A stretch of 64,000 bases of DNA from Rhodospirillales bacterium (GCA_009694195.1 SHVQ01000002.1:62001-126000), one strand, 5' to 3'; positions 51,240-61,120 are shown, numbered from the stretch's first letter. Numbers and translations are program-made. The notes: a model not told the origin generated them from the sequence alone.

Positions 51240-51267
51240 TATATACTCTAGTCGCTCTGGAATTCAA
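51240..51267 (-). promoter_or_regulatory. promoter of the rimP-nusA-infB operon
   Basis: On the minus strand TTGAAT (51267-51262) and TATATA (51245-51240) have a 16-bp spacer. Initiation near 51232 gives a leader of about 115 nt that contains the terminator-like hairpin. Confidence 0.6.
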
Positions 51268-51330
51268 GGTTCTTGCGGCCTCCAGAGGCAACGCCGGTGC
51301 GGCGCCCGTTACGTTAAAACGCGACGGACG

Positions 51331-52044
51331 TTAACCACGCGGACGGCGCTGGAACCGAAGAAAGACGCAGGCGCTCTCCGCCACCTTGGCCTTCGCCTCG
51401 TAACGGGTTTCGAAGCCGTCTTCCGGCCTTTCCCGCCAGTCGCGCGGCGTCCTCGCAAGCCACATGAAATCCGGGTGACGCGTCAGCAAATCGAGGGTCC
51501 ACCGCACGTACTCCGCGTGGTCGGTTGCAAAGCGAAACTCGCCTCCGTCCGCGAGCAGGCGCGCGATCTCGTCGAGAGTCCCCGGCGTGACGATGCGGCG
51601 CCGCTGGTGGCGTTTCTTCGGCCAGGGATCGGAGAACAGGAGGAACACGCGCCCGATGCTGGCGGCAGCGAGGCGGGGGAGCAGCAACCGGGCATCGTCG
51701 TCGAAAATGCGGATGTTGGAAATGCCTTCGTCCTGAATCCGTGCAAGCAGGCTCGCGACGCCGTTCACGAAGGGCTCGCATCCGATGAGCCCGACATCGG
51801 GATGCGCCGTCGCCTGGCCGACGAGATGCTCGCCGGCCCCGAAGCCGATTTCCAGCCATACCTGCGGCGGCCGCGGCGCAAAGAGAGACGCGGGGTCGAG
51901 CGGCCGAGGAGCCGGCGGGAGCGCGATCCTAAGGTCGGGAAGCAGACGGTCCAGCAGCGCCTGCCGGCCCTGGCGCAATCGGTGGCCGCGACGGCGACCG
52001 TAGAAGCGAGGGTGTTGAGGGACGGGGGTGCGGGAGTCCGTCAC
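51331..52044 (-). CDS. trmB: tRNA (guanine-N7-)-methyltransferase
   Basis: The 237-residue enzyme has [17 protein letters not shown] for SAM binding and the diagnostic [34 protein letters not shown] follows, and the conserved Glu/Arg ending [10 protein letters not shown] is present. It makes m7G46 in tRNAs. The start is GTG 52044, overlapping the metK stop (GTGA). The N-terminus is basic and proline-rich. Confidence 0.94.
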   Translation of the reverse strand: MTDSRTPVPQHPRFYGRRRGHRLRQGRQALLDRLLPDLRIALPPAPRPLDPASLFAPRPPQVWLEIGFGAGEHLVGQATAHPDVGLIGCEPFVNGVASLLARIQDEGISNIRIFDDDARLLLPRLAAASIGRVFLLFSDPWPKKRHQRRRIVTPGTLDEIARLLADGGEFRFATDHAEYVRWTLDLLTRHPDFMWLARTPRDWRERPEDGFETRYEAKAKVAESACVFLRFQRRPRG

Positions 52045-53216
52045 CGGGCGCCGAAGGCGGAGCGGAGCGTATCAACCAGATCGGTCCGCTCCCACGAGAA
52101 GCCGCCATCGGCCTCCGGCGTTCGGCCGAAATGCCCGTAGGCTGCGGCCCGCGCGTAAATCGGCCGATTGAGCCCGAGGTGCTCGCGGATGCCGCGCGGC
52201 GACAGATTGACCGCTTCCTGTAACACCGTCGAGAGCCGATGCTCATCCACAGTGCCGGTTCCGTGCAGGTCGATGTACACGGACAAGGGCTTGGCGACGC
52301 CGATGGCATAGGAGACCTGGATCGTGCAGCGGTCGGCGAGCCCGGCCGCCACCACGTTCTTCGCGAGATACCGGGCGGCATAGGCGGCCGAGCGGTCGAC
52401 CTTGGTCGGATCCTTGCCCGAGAACGCGCCGCCGCCGTGCGGCGCGGCGCCGCCGTAAGTGTCGACGATGATCTTGCGCCCGGTGACGCCGGTGTCGCCG
52501 TCGGGTCCGCCGACGACGAAGCGGCCCGTCGGGTTCACGTAAAAACTGTCCTCCGCGCACATCCAGCCCTTGGGCAGAACGCGGAGCACGTAAGGGCGCA
52601 CGATTTCGCGGACATCGTCTTGCGAGAGATCGGGTGAATGTTGGGTTGAAACAACGACGCTCGCGGCGCTCACCGGCTTTCCGTTCTCGTACCGGAGCGT
52701 GATTTGGCTCTTGGCATCCGGCCCGAGGCCGGGCTCGGTTCGGGCGTGGCGGGCGTCGGCCAGCGCTCTTAAAATGGCGTGCGCATAGTGGATCGGCGCC
52801 GGCATGAGGGCGTCCGTTTCACGGCACGCGTATCCGAACATCAGGCCTTGATCGCCGGCCCCTTCATCCTTGTTGCCCGCCGCATCCACGCCGACCGCAA
52901 TGTCCTGCGACTGGGCGTGGACATAGCAATCGACCACGGCCTTTTGCCAGTGGAAGCCCTCTTGTTCGTAGCCGATTTCCTTGACGCAGTTGCGGGCCAC
53001 GCTCTCCAGCACCTTGTGGGTGATGGATGCCGGACCGCGGACCTCGCCCGCCATGATGATGCGGTTGGTCGTGACGAGCGTCTCCACGGCGACGCGTGCT
53101 TGCGGCTCCGCGGCGAGATAGGTATCGACGATCGCGTCCGAGATGCGGTCGCAAATCTTGTCGGGATGGCCTTCCGAGACGGACTCGCTGGTGAAGAGAT
53201 ATTCTTTTCGCGACAC
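52041..53216 (-). CDS. metK: S-adenosylmethionine synthetase
   Basis: The 391-residue enzyme has [42 protein letters not shown] and [23 protein letters not shown], all diagnostic. It makes SAM from methionine and ATP. The start is GTG 53216 (MSRKEYLF), with GGAGG seven bases upstream; an in-frame ATG at 53291 adds 25 unrelated residues. It lies between the HTH regulator and trmB, a conserved alphaproteobacterial order. Confidence 0.95.
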   Translation of the reverse strand: MSRKEYLFTSESVSEGHPDKICDRISDAIVDTYLAAEPQARVAVETLVTTNRIIMAGEVRGPASITHKVLESVARNCVKEIGYEQEGFHWQKAVVDCYVHAQSQDIAVGVDAAGNKDEGAGDQGLMFGYACRETDALMPAPIHYAHAILRALADARHARTEPGLGPDAKSQITLRYENGKPVSAASVVVSTQHSPDLSQDDVREIVRPYVLRVLPKGWMCAEDSFYVNPTGRFVVGGPDGDTGVTGRKIIVDTYGGAAPHGGGAFSGKDPTKVDRSAAYAARYLAKNVVAAGLADRCTIQVSYAIGVAKPLSVYIDLHGTGTVDEHRLSTVLQEAVNLSPRGIREHLGLNRPIYARAAAYGHFGRTPEADGGFSWERTDLVDTLRSAFGAR

Positions 53217-53496
53217 GTGGATGCCTCCGATCGTGGTCACTACGTTTTGGACCGGGGCCTCAACGGTCTTGCCGTCGCGGGGGGAGCCCACTTAGCGCCT
53301 TTTTTTTCGTGGTGGCAAGCGGCCCAAATCCGTCCACGGCCGCCACTCGAAAGCGGGCGGCGGCCGGTTATTTGACAAGGTTTGGCCGGAGCGTCAAGGG
53401 ATTTTGGAATTTTCCGCGCGAGGGGGCCGTTTGCGGGGGACACCCCCGCAGACCCCAAGGGGTGGCCGGCAAGCCGCACGGCTGGGGGGAAAAGCC
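53217..53496. other. 280-bp metK leader/intergenic region with hairpins
   Basis: No gene is seen. On the minus strand a perfect 8-bp hairpin (TGCGGGGG-TGT-CCCCCGCA, 53432-53450) lies 46 bp after the HTH gene without a U-run. TTGACG occurs 17 bp before a CAAATA (around 53373-53401), a weak promoter for metK. An A8 run on the minus strand lies near 53300. I could not recognise a known SAM riboswitch consensus. Confidence 0.4.
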
Positions 53497-53964
53497 CTAT
53501 TCGGGAACAGCCTTGCCGGAGAGCGACTTGGTGAGCTCGAAGAGGCGCTTTCTCACGCGCGGGCTCGCAATGCGATAGTAGGCACGCACCAACTCGAGCG
53601 TTTCGCGCTTCGCCATCGGATCAGGCTCCAGGTCCTTCTGGTCCTGGTCCTGGAGACCGACCCGCATGCGGCCTTCGCGCGTCCGCAGCACGTCCGGCAT
53701 GTCTTCGAAAAAGTACGCGACCGGGACATCGAGAATGCGGCAGAATTCATAAATGCGCGAAGCGCCGATCCGGTTTGCGCCGCGTTCGTATTTCTGGATC
53801 TGCTGAAACGTCAGACCGACGGAATCTCCGAGCTTCTCTTGGCTCATGCCGAGGAGCGTCCGGCGCAATCGCACGCGCGCTCCGACATGGATATCAACGG
53901 GGTTGGGCACGCCTGGCGGCAAGCGTTCGAATTTTTGCCGCTTGGCGGATTTCGTTCGTTTCAT
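53497..53964 (-). CDS. Cro/CI-type helix-turn-helix regulator
   Basis: The 155-residue protein has a basic N-terminus and an XRE HTH (residues 24-85) with GARVRLRRTLLGMSQEKLGDSVGLTFQQIQKYERGANRIGASRIYEF, then FFEDMPDVL. The C-terminal part (SPRVRKRLFELTKSL) is typical of a conserved alphaproteobacterial regulator between lnt and metK. ATG 53964 has GGAG eight bases upstream. A promoter is visible 80-108 bp upstream. Control of metK is plausible but unproven. Confidence 0.87.
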   Translation of the reverse strand: MKRTKSAKRQKFERLPPGVPNPVDIHVGARVRLRRTLLGMSQEKLGDSVGLTFQQIQKYERGANRIGASRIYEFCRILDVPVAYFFEDMPDVLRTREGRMRVGLQDQDQKDLEPDPMAKRETLELVRAYYRIASPRVRKRLFELTKSLSGKAVPE

Positions 53965-54043
53965 TCCGTATTCTCCATCTTCGCTATTCCTTCCCCCATG
54001 CCCCCGCGTCATATTCCCCACACGACGCACGGGATGTGGGCGC

Positions 54044-54072
54044 AACATAGGAACGCAACCCAGTGCCGTCAA
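54044..54072 (-). promoter_or_regulatory. promoter of the HTH regulator gene
   Basis: On the minus strand TTGACG (54072-54067) and TATGTT (54049-54044) are 17 bp apart. The start would be near 54037, giving a leader of about 73 nt. Confidence 0.55.
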
Positions 54073-54195
54073 CCGTTCCCACCTCGCGCCTTTCCGTTCG
54101 CTATCATTCTTGTTCGAGAGTATTCGGTGGCACTCGGGCGCCGAGCATACTTTTCATCTATTGTATCCAATACGCCGACGACGCGGGCACTCAAC

Positions 54196-54221
54196 CAAAA
54201 ATATGCCCGCCTGGTGCGGGC
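54196..54221 (-). terminator. Rho-independent terminator after lnt
   Basis: A 6-bp stem GCCCGC / GCGGGC with a 5-nt loop is followed on the minus strand by ATATTTTTGG. It starts 25 bp after the lnt stop and separates the fur-to-lnt gene run from the HTH gene. Confidence 0.7.
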
Positions 54222-54245
54222 GATACGGCCTGGAACAGCGCTAAA

Positions 54246-55934
54246 TTACGCGTCGATCGTCCGTTTCCAGCGCCCGAGCGCCATCCCAAGCGCGAGACAC
54301 ACGGTCAGCAGAACGACGGCGATTCCGTTGCCGAATACGGCAAATAACGGGGGATTCGCGAGCGCTTGGGGCAGGGCGCTGTCGATCGTCCCGCGCTGGC
54401 CGAGCGCGAGCGAGTCCTTGATGCGGCCGTAGGGGTCGATGACCGCGGAGATGCCTGTGTTGGCGACGCGCACGAGCGGAAGGCCTTCCTCCACGGCGCG
54501 CATCCGGGCCGCGGCGAAGTGCTGGTGGGGTCCGCTCGAGAGACGGTACCAGGCGTCGTTGGTGAGGTTGAGAATCCACTGTGGCCGATCGGAGTCTTTT
54601 GCCACGTGGCCCGGGAAGATGACCTCGTAGCAGATCAGAGGACTTAGGGGCGGCAGCCCCGCCAGCCGCAGTGTCGTAAGCCCGGGTCCCCTGCCGAAAT
54701 CCGTATCGGCGAGCGCGACTTGGGAAAGGTCGAGAAGCCCGCGGAGCGGCACGTACTCGCCGAACGGGACCAAGTGGAACTTGTCGTACGTCGCGACGAT
54801 CCGGCCCTGATCGTCGATCGCGTGCAGGCTGTTCAAGTATCGCACGCGCGTCGGGGTTTCCCGCGCCGCGCGGATGGCCCCCGCGATGATCAGGCCATCC
54901 GGCGGGACCGCGCGGGCCATGACTTCGAGAAGATTCGGCTCGGCATCGATCAGGTATTGGACGGCCGTCTCCGACCAGATCACGTGCGTCGGCCGGGGCA
55001 GGGTCGTCCCGTCCGCCGCGGCACGCGGCGCGACGCTCATGTCGAGATGCTGAATGAGGTGCTTGTCGCGAAGCTCCGGCAGCCACTTTTCCTTTTGCGC
55101 GATGTTCGGCTGCACCAGCCGCAGGCGGACGTCCGGGACCGTCCCGGCCGCGCCGAGCGCCAACCGGGCCGCTCCCCCGGCGCCGATCGCGGCGAGCACC
55201 GCGAGAGAAACGAGAAACGGCGCCGCGCGCTTCGACCATCGGTGCAGGTCGTCGGCCAGCGTCGCCGGAGCCGCCGCCGCGGCAACGGTGATCAGGCTCA
55301 AGCCGTAGATCCCGGTGACCGAGGCGAGCTGGATCATCGCATCGGATACCACCCACACGCTGCCGATCAAGTTCCAGGGGAATCCGGTGAGCGCCCATCC
55401 GCGCAGAAGCTCGGCCGCCGCCCACCACGCGGCGAAGACGAGAACCCGGCCCGGGCTTTCGGGCTCGATCTTGGCCCGCCGCAACGTGGCATGGGTGAGG
55501 GCGGTTGCGAGCCCCACGTACAAGGCGGCGACGGCCGCGAGTCCCGGGACGGCCAGCGGAACCATCCAGCCGAACCGGTCGCCGTCGACAAGAAACGCGT
55601 AGCTGATCCAATAGAGGCCCGCGAGGAAGAAACCGAAGCCGAACGCCCAGCCGCAAGCGAACGCCATGCGCGCTCTTCGGCTCGACTCAATCAGCCAGAG
55701 GAGCGCCGTGAACGCCGGAAAAAGCACCGGCACGACTCCATAAGGCGGCAAGGCGAGAACGGCAACGGCGCCGAGGGCAAAGGCGAGACCAATGCGGCGC
55801 CACGTTCCGCTCTCGGCGATCCAGGCGCGCGCGCTCACGAAAGCATGCCCGATACCGAAGACGGTGCCGTGTCCGACGGTCCGCTTGGCGGACCAGCGGT
55901 CGCTCTCGATGGGTGGGCTCTCCAGGGCCGGCAT
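54246..55934 (-). CDS. lnt: apolipoprotein N-acyltransferase
   Basis: The 562-residue protein has six to eight predicted membrane helices in the first 260 residues and another at the C-terminus, flanking a periplasmic nitrilase-like domain. VRLRLVQPNIAQKEKW, the KFHLVPFGEYVPLRG segment (catalytic Lys and Glu), and LICYEVIFPG with the catalytic Cys are present. It N-acylates the lipoprotein Cys. ATG 55934 shares a base with the corC stop; GTG 55937 is the alternative. Confidence 0.94.
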   Translation of the reverse strand: MPALESPPIESDRWSAKRTVGHGTVFGIGHAFVSARAWIAESGTWRRIGLAFALGAVAVLALPPYGVVPVLFPAFTALLWLIESSRRARMAFACGWAFGFGFFLAGLYWISYAFLVDGDRFGWMVPLAVPGLAAVAALYVGLATALTHATLRRAKIEPESPGRVLVFAAWWAAAELLRGWALTGFPWNLIGSVWVVSDAMIQLASVTGIYGLSLITVAAAAAPATLADDLHRWSKRAAPFLVSLAVLAAIGAGGAARLALGAAGTVPDVRLRLVQPNIAQKEKWLPELRDKHLIQHLDMSVAPRAAADGTTLPRPTHVIWSETAVQYLIDAEPNLLEVMARAVPPDGLIIAGAIRAARETPTRVRYLNSLHAIDDQGRIVATYDKFHLVPFGEYVPLRGLLDLSQVALADTDFGRGPGLTTLRLAGLPPLSPLICYEVIFPGHVAKDSDRPQWILNLTNDAWYRLSSGPHQHFAAARMRAVEEGLPLVRVANTGISAVIDPYGRIKDSLALGQRGTIDSALPQALANPPLFAVFGNGIAVVLLTVCLALGMALGRWKRTIDA

Positions 55935-56950
55935 CACTCCGCCGTCCGCCGCCGGGCGGACAGCACGCGCTTCCGGCGCAACCGAAGTCGCTGGACGCGC
56001 CGCGGATCGGCCTCGAGGACCTCGACTTCGAGCCCCGAGGGATGCGTGATGAGCTCGCCTCGGATGGGAACCCGCCCCGCAACCGAGACGGCGAGACCGC
56101 CGAGCGTGTCGATGCTCCCGCGCTCTTCCGGCGACAGGATGGGGCCGAGCTTTTCCTCGAGCGCCTCGATCGTGATCCGCGCGTCGGCATCGAAACTGCC
56201 GTCAGGCCTCACGACCATATCGGGCTCTTGCGGGCGATCGTGCTCGTCCGCGATCTCGCCGACGATCTGCTCGACCAAGTCCTCGATGGTCACAAGTCCG
56301 TCGACTCCGCCGAACTCGTCCACTACGAGGGCCATGTGACAGCGCGTTACCCGCATCTCCAACAACAATTCCAGAATCCGCATCGACGGGGAGACGAACA
56401 GTATCTTCCGCTGGATCTTCGCGAGCGAAAAATCCTCCGCCTTTCCCCGCCACGCGAGCACATCCTTGATATGAACCATGCCGATCGCATCGTCCAAGGT
56501 CTCGCGGAACACGGGCATCCGCGAATGTCCCTCTTTCGTCATCGCCTCCACGAGATCAATCAACGGCGTGTTCGCTTCGACCGCGACGATGTCGGCGCGC
56601 GGCACCATGGCATCGGACACGCTGCGGTCTCGCAGGGAGAGAATGTTGCCGAGGAGAAGGCGTTCGTTCTCCCCGATGGGCGCTTCGGCTTCAGCCCGTT
56701 CCTCCATCAGCTCGTTCAGGGTCTCGCGGACGGACGTGCCGCCGTTTTTCGGGGAAACGATGGTCTTCAGCCACGCCGAGAACCGCTCCCGCAGCGAAGC
56801 CGGAAGGGTGGCCGCCGGCGGGACGGGCGCGGGCGGCGCCGCGGCGAGCGGCGGGGAAGCCTGAGACGCAGGCGCCGCGCCCGGATCTACGGGAGCCGAG
56901 GGGTTGGCCTCCACCATCGCGGAGCCCGGTTCATTGGCGCGCTTATCCAT
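55934..56950 (-). CDS. corC: CBS-pair/CorC_HlyC hemolysin-like protein
   Basis: The 338-residue protein has a Pro/Ala-rich N-terminal 50 residues, a CBS pair (VSDAMVPRADIVAVEANTPL and MVHIKDVLAW), then MALVVDEFGGVDGLVTIEDLVEQIVGEIADEHD and a CorC_HlyC transporter-associated domain. It has no membrane helix, as expected for the cytosolic CorC/YbeX group. The function concerns magnesium/cobalt efflux or ribosome-linked processes. It lies 2 bp after ybeY. Confidence 0.9.
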   Translation of the reverse strand: MDKRANEPGSAMVEANPSAPVDPGAAPASQASPPLAAAPPAPVPPAATLPASLRERFSAWLKTIVSPKNGGTSVRETLNELMEERAEAEAPIGENERLLLGNILSLRDRSVSDAMVPRADIVAVEANTPLIDLVEAMTKEGHSRMPVFRETLDDAIGMVHIKDVLAWRGKAEDFSLAKIQRKILFVSPSMRILELLLEMRVTRCHMALVVDEFGGVDGLVTIEDLVEQIVGEIADEHDRPQEPDMVVRPDGSFDADARITIEALEEKLGPILSPEERGSIDTLGGLAVSVAGRVPIRGELITHPSGLEVEVLEADPRRVQRLRLRRKRVLSARRRTAE

Positions 56951-56952
56951 GG

Positions 56953-57516
56953 CTAACGACGAATCGTCCTCCGGCGGCGCTTGGCATAAGGATCGGCAAT
57001 GCCGAGCTCGGATAAAATTCTCGCTTCCAGGCGTTCCATCGTCTTCGCAGCCGCCGCATTTTGATGATCGTAACCCAGGAGATGCAGCATACCATGAACG
57101 ACCAGATGGCTTAAGTGGTGGGCGAGCCGTTTCCCCTCCGCCGCCGCCTCTTTGGCCGCCGTCTCGAACGCTACGATCACGTCGCCCAGCGGGACCGCTC
57201 CATCGGCGTTAGCCGCTGCGGGCGCCCGCTCGGCGGGCGCCACGCCCGATTCCAATGCGGCGAAAGACAGAACGTTGGTCGGGCGATCCCGATGCCGATA
57301 CCGCCGGTTCAGCGATCGCACGAACCGGTCTCCCGCAAGGACGATGCAGGCTTCGAGTTTCGCGTCGGCGGCGCACCTGGGAACGCGCGCCCGGGCAACG
57401 GCAAGGCGGGCCGCCTTCCGCGTCAGGGCTGCCGACATCGGCAACGTTTTCACCCATCGGGGCGAGCGCACGACGACCTCGACGTCGAGGCGGTTGCGGC
57501 GGCTCACGAGTTTCAC
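56953..57516 (-). CDS. ybeY: endoribonuclease YbeY
   Basis: The 187-residue protein has NRRYRHRDRPTNVLSFA and the metal-binding HGMLHLLGYDH, both diagnostic of YbeY, which matures 16S rRNA and takes part in ribosome quality control. The start is GTG 57516 overlapping the phoH stop (GTGA). The N-terminus is about 25 residues longer than E. coli YbeY. Confidence 0.93.
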   Translation of the reverse strand: MKLVSRRNRLDVEVVVRSPRWVKTLPMSAALTRKAARLAVARARVPRCAADAKLEACIVLAGDRFVRSLNRRYRHRDRPTNVLSFAALESGVAPAERAPAAANADGAVPLGDVIVAFETAAKEAAAEGKRLAHHLSHLVVHGMLHLLGYDHQNAAAAKTMERLEARILSELGIADPYAKRRRRTIRR

Positions 57517-58577
57517 TCCTCGCCCGTGTCCGACCCTTCGTTCTTCTTCGCCGGACGTCGATGGCGCTCGTAGCGGGACGCCGATTTCCGGCGCGTTTCA
57601 ACCCGGTCGTATGCGCGCACAATGCGGCCGACCAGCGGATGGCGCGCCACGTCGGCATCGTTGAAGCGGACGAAGGTCACGCTCTCGATCGAGGAAAGGG
57701 TCTCCATGGCGTCGCGGAGGCCCGACCGCACGCCCTTCGGCAAGTCGACTTGGCTGAGATCGCCCGTGACGACCATGCGCGAGTTGTCGCCGAGGCGGGT
57801 CAAGAACATCTTCATCTGCACCGCGGTCGTGTTTTGCGCCTCGTCCAGGATCACGAACGCATTGCTGAGCGTGCGCCCGCGCATGAAGGCAAGCGGCGCG
57901 ACCTCGATCTCGCCGTTCTCCAGGCGCTTCAGGACTTGTGGCGCAGGCAGCATGTCGTAGAGCGCGTCGTAGAGGGGGCGGAGATAAGGGTCCACCTTCT
58001 CCCGCATGTCGCCCGGAAGGAACCCGAGCTGCTCGCCCGCTTCGACGGCGGGACGCGAGAGGATGATCCGCTCGACATGACCTTTCGTCAGCCGCTCGAC
58101 CGCCTTCGCGACGGCAAGGTAGGTTTTGCCGGTCCCGGCGGGACCCTCGCCGAACACCAGCTCGGACGCATCGATCGCCCGGAGATACTCGGCCTGGGTC
58201 GCCGAGTGCGGCCAGATCTGCCGATTGCGCGTGCGGATGACAAGGTCGGCGTCGGCCGCATCGGCGCGGCCGCTCACCATCCGCAACATGGCGTCGATCT
58301 CCTCGCGATCCACGGTCAGCCCACGCTCGAGTCGACCGTAGAGCCGATCGAGCGCGGTCGTGGCGGCGGCGACGGCGGCCTCGGGTCCGGAGATCGTGAT
58401 TTCGTTTCCCCGCGCGTGAATCTCGACGTTGAGTTTCTGCTCGACACGCGCGAGGTGACTATGGTGGGGGCCGAAGAGCTGGAGCGCGATGGCGTTGTCG
58501 GCAAATTGCAGTCGCGCGACGCCGTCGTCCCCGCTGCCCTGAGCGTTCGCGCGCACGACGGGTTTCGTTGAGGTCAA
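57513..58577 (-). CDS. phoH: PhoH-family ATPase
   Basis: The 354-residue protein has an N-terminal KH-like region, then Walker [20 protein letters not shown] and Walker [44 protein letters not shown] is typical of PhoH/YbeZ, a putative RNA helicase partner of YbeY. The start is TTG 58577 overlapping the miaB stop (TTGA); no ATG is available nearby. Confidence 0.93.
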   Translation of the reverse strand: MTSTKPVVRANAQGSGDDGVARLQFADNAIALQLFGPHHSHLARVEQKLNVEIHARGNEITISGPEAAVAAATTALDRLYGRLERGLTVDREEIDAMLRMVSGRADAADADLVIRTRNRQIWPHSATQAEYLRAIDASELVFGEGPAGTGKTYLAVAKAVERLTKGHVERIILSRPAVEAGEQLGFLPGDMREKVDPYLRPLYDALYDMLPAPQVLKRLENGEIEVAPLAFMRGRTLSNAFVILDEAQNTTAVQMKMFLTRLGDNSRMVVTGDLSQVDLPKGVRSGLRDAMETLSSIESVTFVRFNDADVARHPLVGRIVRAYDRVETRRKSASRYERHRRPAKKNEGSDTGEE

Positions 58578-59956
58578 GAGAACGCCTCCGCCTGCGCCGG
58601 CATCGTCGCGACCGGCGGCGCAAGACCGGAGATTGCGCCTGCGAGGCTGGTGGCCGAGCTTCCCGTGATCGTCACGTCGGCGAGCGTCCCGAGCATTGCC
58701 TCAGGCACGCTCGCATGGACGGGCTGCATGTAGGGCGAGCGCCCGATCAGTTGGCCCGCAAGGCGCCCGGCGCGATCGAACAGAACCGGCATGACCCGGC
58801 CGACGCACGACGCGTTGAAGGCGCGCTGCTCCGCCGCCAGGAGCTCTTGCAGCCGCGCCAGACGTTCGCTTTTGACCGGGTCGGGGACCTGATCCTCCAT
58901 CGTCGCGGCCGGCGTTCCCGGGCGCGGGCTGTACTTGAACGAATAGGCCTGGATGAAACCGACTTCGCGCACGAGACGAAGCGTCTCTTCGATGTCGTGA
59001 TCGCTCTCGCCGGGAAACCCGACGATGAAGTCGGACGAAATCCGGATATCCGGTCGCGCGGCGCGCAGGCGATCGACGATACGCCGGTATCCGTCGGCCG
59101 TGTGGCGGCGGTTCATGCGCCGAAGCACGGCATCCGATCCCGACTGCGCCGGGAGATGGAGAAACGGCATGAGCGCGGGAACGGCCCCGTGCGCGGCGAT
59201 CAGCGCGTCGTCCATATCGGCGGGATAGGAGGTCGTGTAGCGGATGCGGGAGATGCCCTCGATCTCGGCAATCGCCCCGATGAGACGGCCGAGCCTCCAC
59301 TCCCCACCGGCCGGCGCCGCTCCGTGGTAGTTGTTGACGTTCTGGCCGAGCAGCGTGATTTCACGGGCGCCGAGGGCCACGAGCCGGCGGGCCTCCGCGA
59401 GCACGCTTTCCACGGGGCGCGAGAATTCGGCGCCGCGGGTGTAGGGAACGACGCAGAACGTGCAGAATTTGTCGCATCCTTCCTGAACGGTGAGGAACGC
59501 GCTGGGGCCCTGCGTGGCCGTCACCTCCGGCAGGTGATCGAACTTGGCCTCCGGGGGGAAATCCGTCTCCACGCGCGCGCCCTCGCCCCGCCACGCGTCG
59601 GCAATCAGCCGGGGAAGACGGTGGTAGGTCTGCGGACCGAGCACGATGTCGACGAAGGGCGCCCGGGCCAGCATTTCCTCGCCCTCGGCCTGAGCGACGC
59701 AACCGGCGACAGCAAGAACCATTTTGCGGCCCGTTTTTTCGCGCGCGCTTTTCAGCCGCTTCAACGACCCGAGCTCCGTGTAGACCTTCTCGGCCGCTTT
59801 TTCGCGAATGTGGCAAGTGTTGAGAATGACCAGATCGGCATCGTCCGGCCTGTCGACCCGCCGAAAGCCGAGCGGCGCCAGAACATCCGCCATGCGGTCG
59901 GAGTCGTACACGTTCATCTGGCAGCCGTAGGTCTTGATATGAACCGTCTTCGCCAA
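58574..59956 (-). CDS. miaB: tRNA-2-methylthio-N6-dimethylallyladenosine synthase
   Basis: The 460-residue radical SAM methylthiotransferase has [28 protein letters not shown] and GCVAQAEGE (auxiliary cluster cysteines). [18 protein letters not shown] supplies the radical SAM CxxxCxxC, and a C-terminal TRAM domain follows. It modifies A37 of tRNAs. TTG 59956 (MAKTVHIK) is chosen for alignment, with GAGAG upstream; an earlier TTG eight codons upstream is possible. Confidence 0.94.
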   Translation of the reverse strand: MAKTVHIKTYGCQMNVYDSDRMADVLAPLGFRRVDRPDDADLVILNTCHIREKAAEKVYTELGSLKRLKSAREKTGRKMVLAVAGCVAQAEGEEMLARAPFVDIVLGPQTYHRLPRLIADAWRGEGARVETDFPPEAKFDHLPEVTATQGPSAFLTVQEGCDKFCTFCVVPYTRGAEFSRPVESVLAEARRLVALGAREITLLGQNVNNYHGAAPAGGEWRLGRLIGAIAEIEGISRIRYTTSYPADMDDALIAAHGAVPALMPFLHLPAQSGSDAVLRRMNRRHTADGYRRIVDRLRAARPDIRISSDFIVGFPGESDHDIEETLRLVREVGFIQAYSFKYSPRPGTPAATMEDQVPDPVKSERLARLQELLAAEQRAFNASCVGRVMPVLFDRAGRLAGQLIGRSPYMQPVHASVPEAMLGTLADVTITGSSATSLAGAISGLAPPVATMPAQAEAFS

Positions 59957-60082
59957 GGGCTGAGCGCTCTCTCTGTTCAATAATAGGGCCCGGACTTTAC
60001 GGGTTCCGGGGGCGCGTCTGTCAAGGCGTCGAGCGTCCTCGGGGCGCGGTGCGGATGTGCCAATCTGCAAATCAACGGAAAC

Positions 60083-60520
60083 TCAGCGCTTCTCCGGCTT
60101 ATCCGCTTCGTCGTCGACCGGCACGCCGTAAAGCTCCAAGCGGTGACCGACGAGACGAAACCCGTGGCGGCGCGCGATCGCTTCCTGCAAGGCCTCGATC
60201 TCGGCGCTGCGAAACTCGACCACCCGGCCGGACTGGATATCGATCAAGTGATCGTGGTGTTCGTCGGGCACCTCTTCATAGCGCGAGCGTCCGTTGCCGA
60301 AGTCATGCTTGGCAATGATCGACGCCTCTTCGAACAGGCGCACCGTGCGGTAGACCGTGGCGATGCTGATGTGCGGGTCGATCTTGACCGACCGCCGGTG
60401 GACCTCTTCCACATCCGGATGGTCGTGAGCATCCGACAGCACGCGCGCGATCACGCGGCGCTGGTCCGTCATCTTCATGCCCTTGTCGACGCAGAGTTGC
60501 TCGATCCGCGAGATTGCCAT
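60083..60520 (-). CDS. fur: Fur-family transcriptional regulator (Fur/Mur)
   Basis: The 145-residue protein has a winged helix with KMTDQRRVIARVLSDAHDHPDVEEVHRR, HISIATVYRTVRLFEEASIIAKHDF and YEEVPDEHHDHLIDIQSGRVVEF. The CxxC zinc site of E. coli Fur is absent, as is usual in alphaproteobacterial Fur/Mur proteins, many of which sense manganese. GGGGAG lies seven bases before ATG 60520. It is separate from the Irr-type gene at 38265. Confidence 0.92.
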   Translation of the reverse strand: MAISRIEQLCVDKGMKMTDQRRVIARVLSDAHDHPDVEEVHRRSVKIDPHISIATVYRTVRLFEEASIIAKHDFGNGRSRYEEVPDEHHDHLIDIQSGRVVEFRSAEIEALQEAIARRHGFRLVGHRLELYGVPVDDEADKPEKR

Positions 60521-60597
60521 GATTCGACTCCCCCGCTTTATATCTGTATCGGGAGCGGCAACGTCCATAGCAGGGCGCCGCTTACGATCCCTCCCCT

Positions 60598-61020
60598 TCA
60601 GACTGCCTTGCGCAGGCGTTTCCGGGGTCGCGTCCCGAGCCCGATCTTTTTCGCGAGATTGCTCCGGTGTTTCGCGTAGTTCGGCGCCACCATCGGGTAG
60701 TCGGCCGCCAATCCCCAGCGCTCGCGATAGTTCTCAGGGGTCATGTTATAGGCCGTTTTCAGGTGGCGTTTCAGCATTTTCAGCTTCTTGCCGTCTTCGA
60801 GACAGATGACGTAATCCGGGAAGACTGAGCGCTTCACCGCGACCGCCGGCTTCGGGCGCTCCGGTTGCAAAGGCTGGGTCCCGACCTGAAACAGGGTTCG
60901 GTAGACGTTCTGGATCAGCTGCGGGAGATCGCCGGGCGCGATTGTATTATTGCCTGCATGAGCCGCGACAATTTCAGTGGTCAGCTCGAGCAACTCCGTC
61001 GTCGTTGGTTTTTCACTCAT
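60598..61020 (-). CDS. MucR/Ros-family transcriptional regulator
   Basis: The 140-residue protein has the MucR features LTTEIVAAHAGNN, YVICLEDGKKLKMLKRHLKTAYNMTPENYRERWGL and PMVAPNYAKHRSNLAKKIGLG. The zinc-finger first pair is Cys and Asp, as in MucR. These proteins bind AT-rich DNA and control exopolysaccharide, motility and cell-cycle genes in alphaproteobacteria. Its AT-rich upstream region includes a promoter and could be an autoregulatory target. Confidence 0.92.
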   Translation of the reverse strand: MSEKPTTTELLELTTEIVAAHAGNNTIAPGDLPQLIQNVYRTLFQVGTQPLQPERPKPAVAVKRSVFPDYVICLEDGKKLKMLKRHLKTAYNMTPENYRERWGLAADYPMVAPNYAKHRSNLAKKIGLGTRPRKRLRKAV

Positions 61021-61064
61021 GCGAGTCCCTTTGCAGATTTTTTTGGTTGAAAGTACAACCTTAA

Positions 61065-61092
61065 ATAATATTTGCTAATGAGGCAAGAACAA
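61065..61092 (-). promoter_or_regulatory. mucR promoter in an AT-rich divergent region
   Basis: On the minus strand TTGTTC (61092-61087) and TATTAT (61070-61065) have a 16-bp spacer. The 100-bp gap to the tusA-like gene is clearly AT-rich, the type of DNA MucR prefers. Confidence 0.55.
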
Positions 61093-61120
61093 GGCCTCAA
61101 TTCAACATATCCTACGGCCC

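Noticed and set aside
53217-53496. Known SAM or SAM/SAH riboswitch upstream of metK
   Set aside because: I could not match the conserved core of a described class; left as an unclassified leader.
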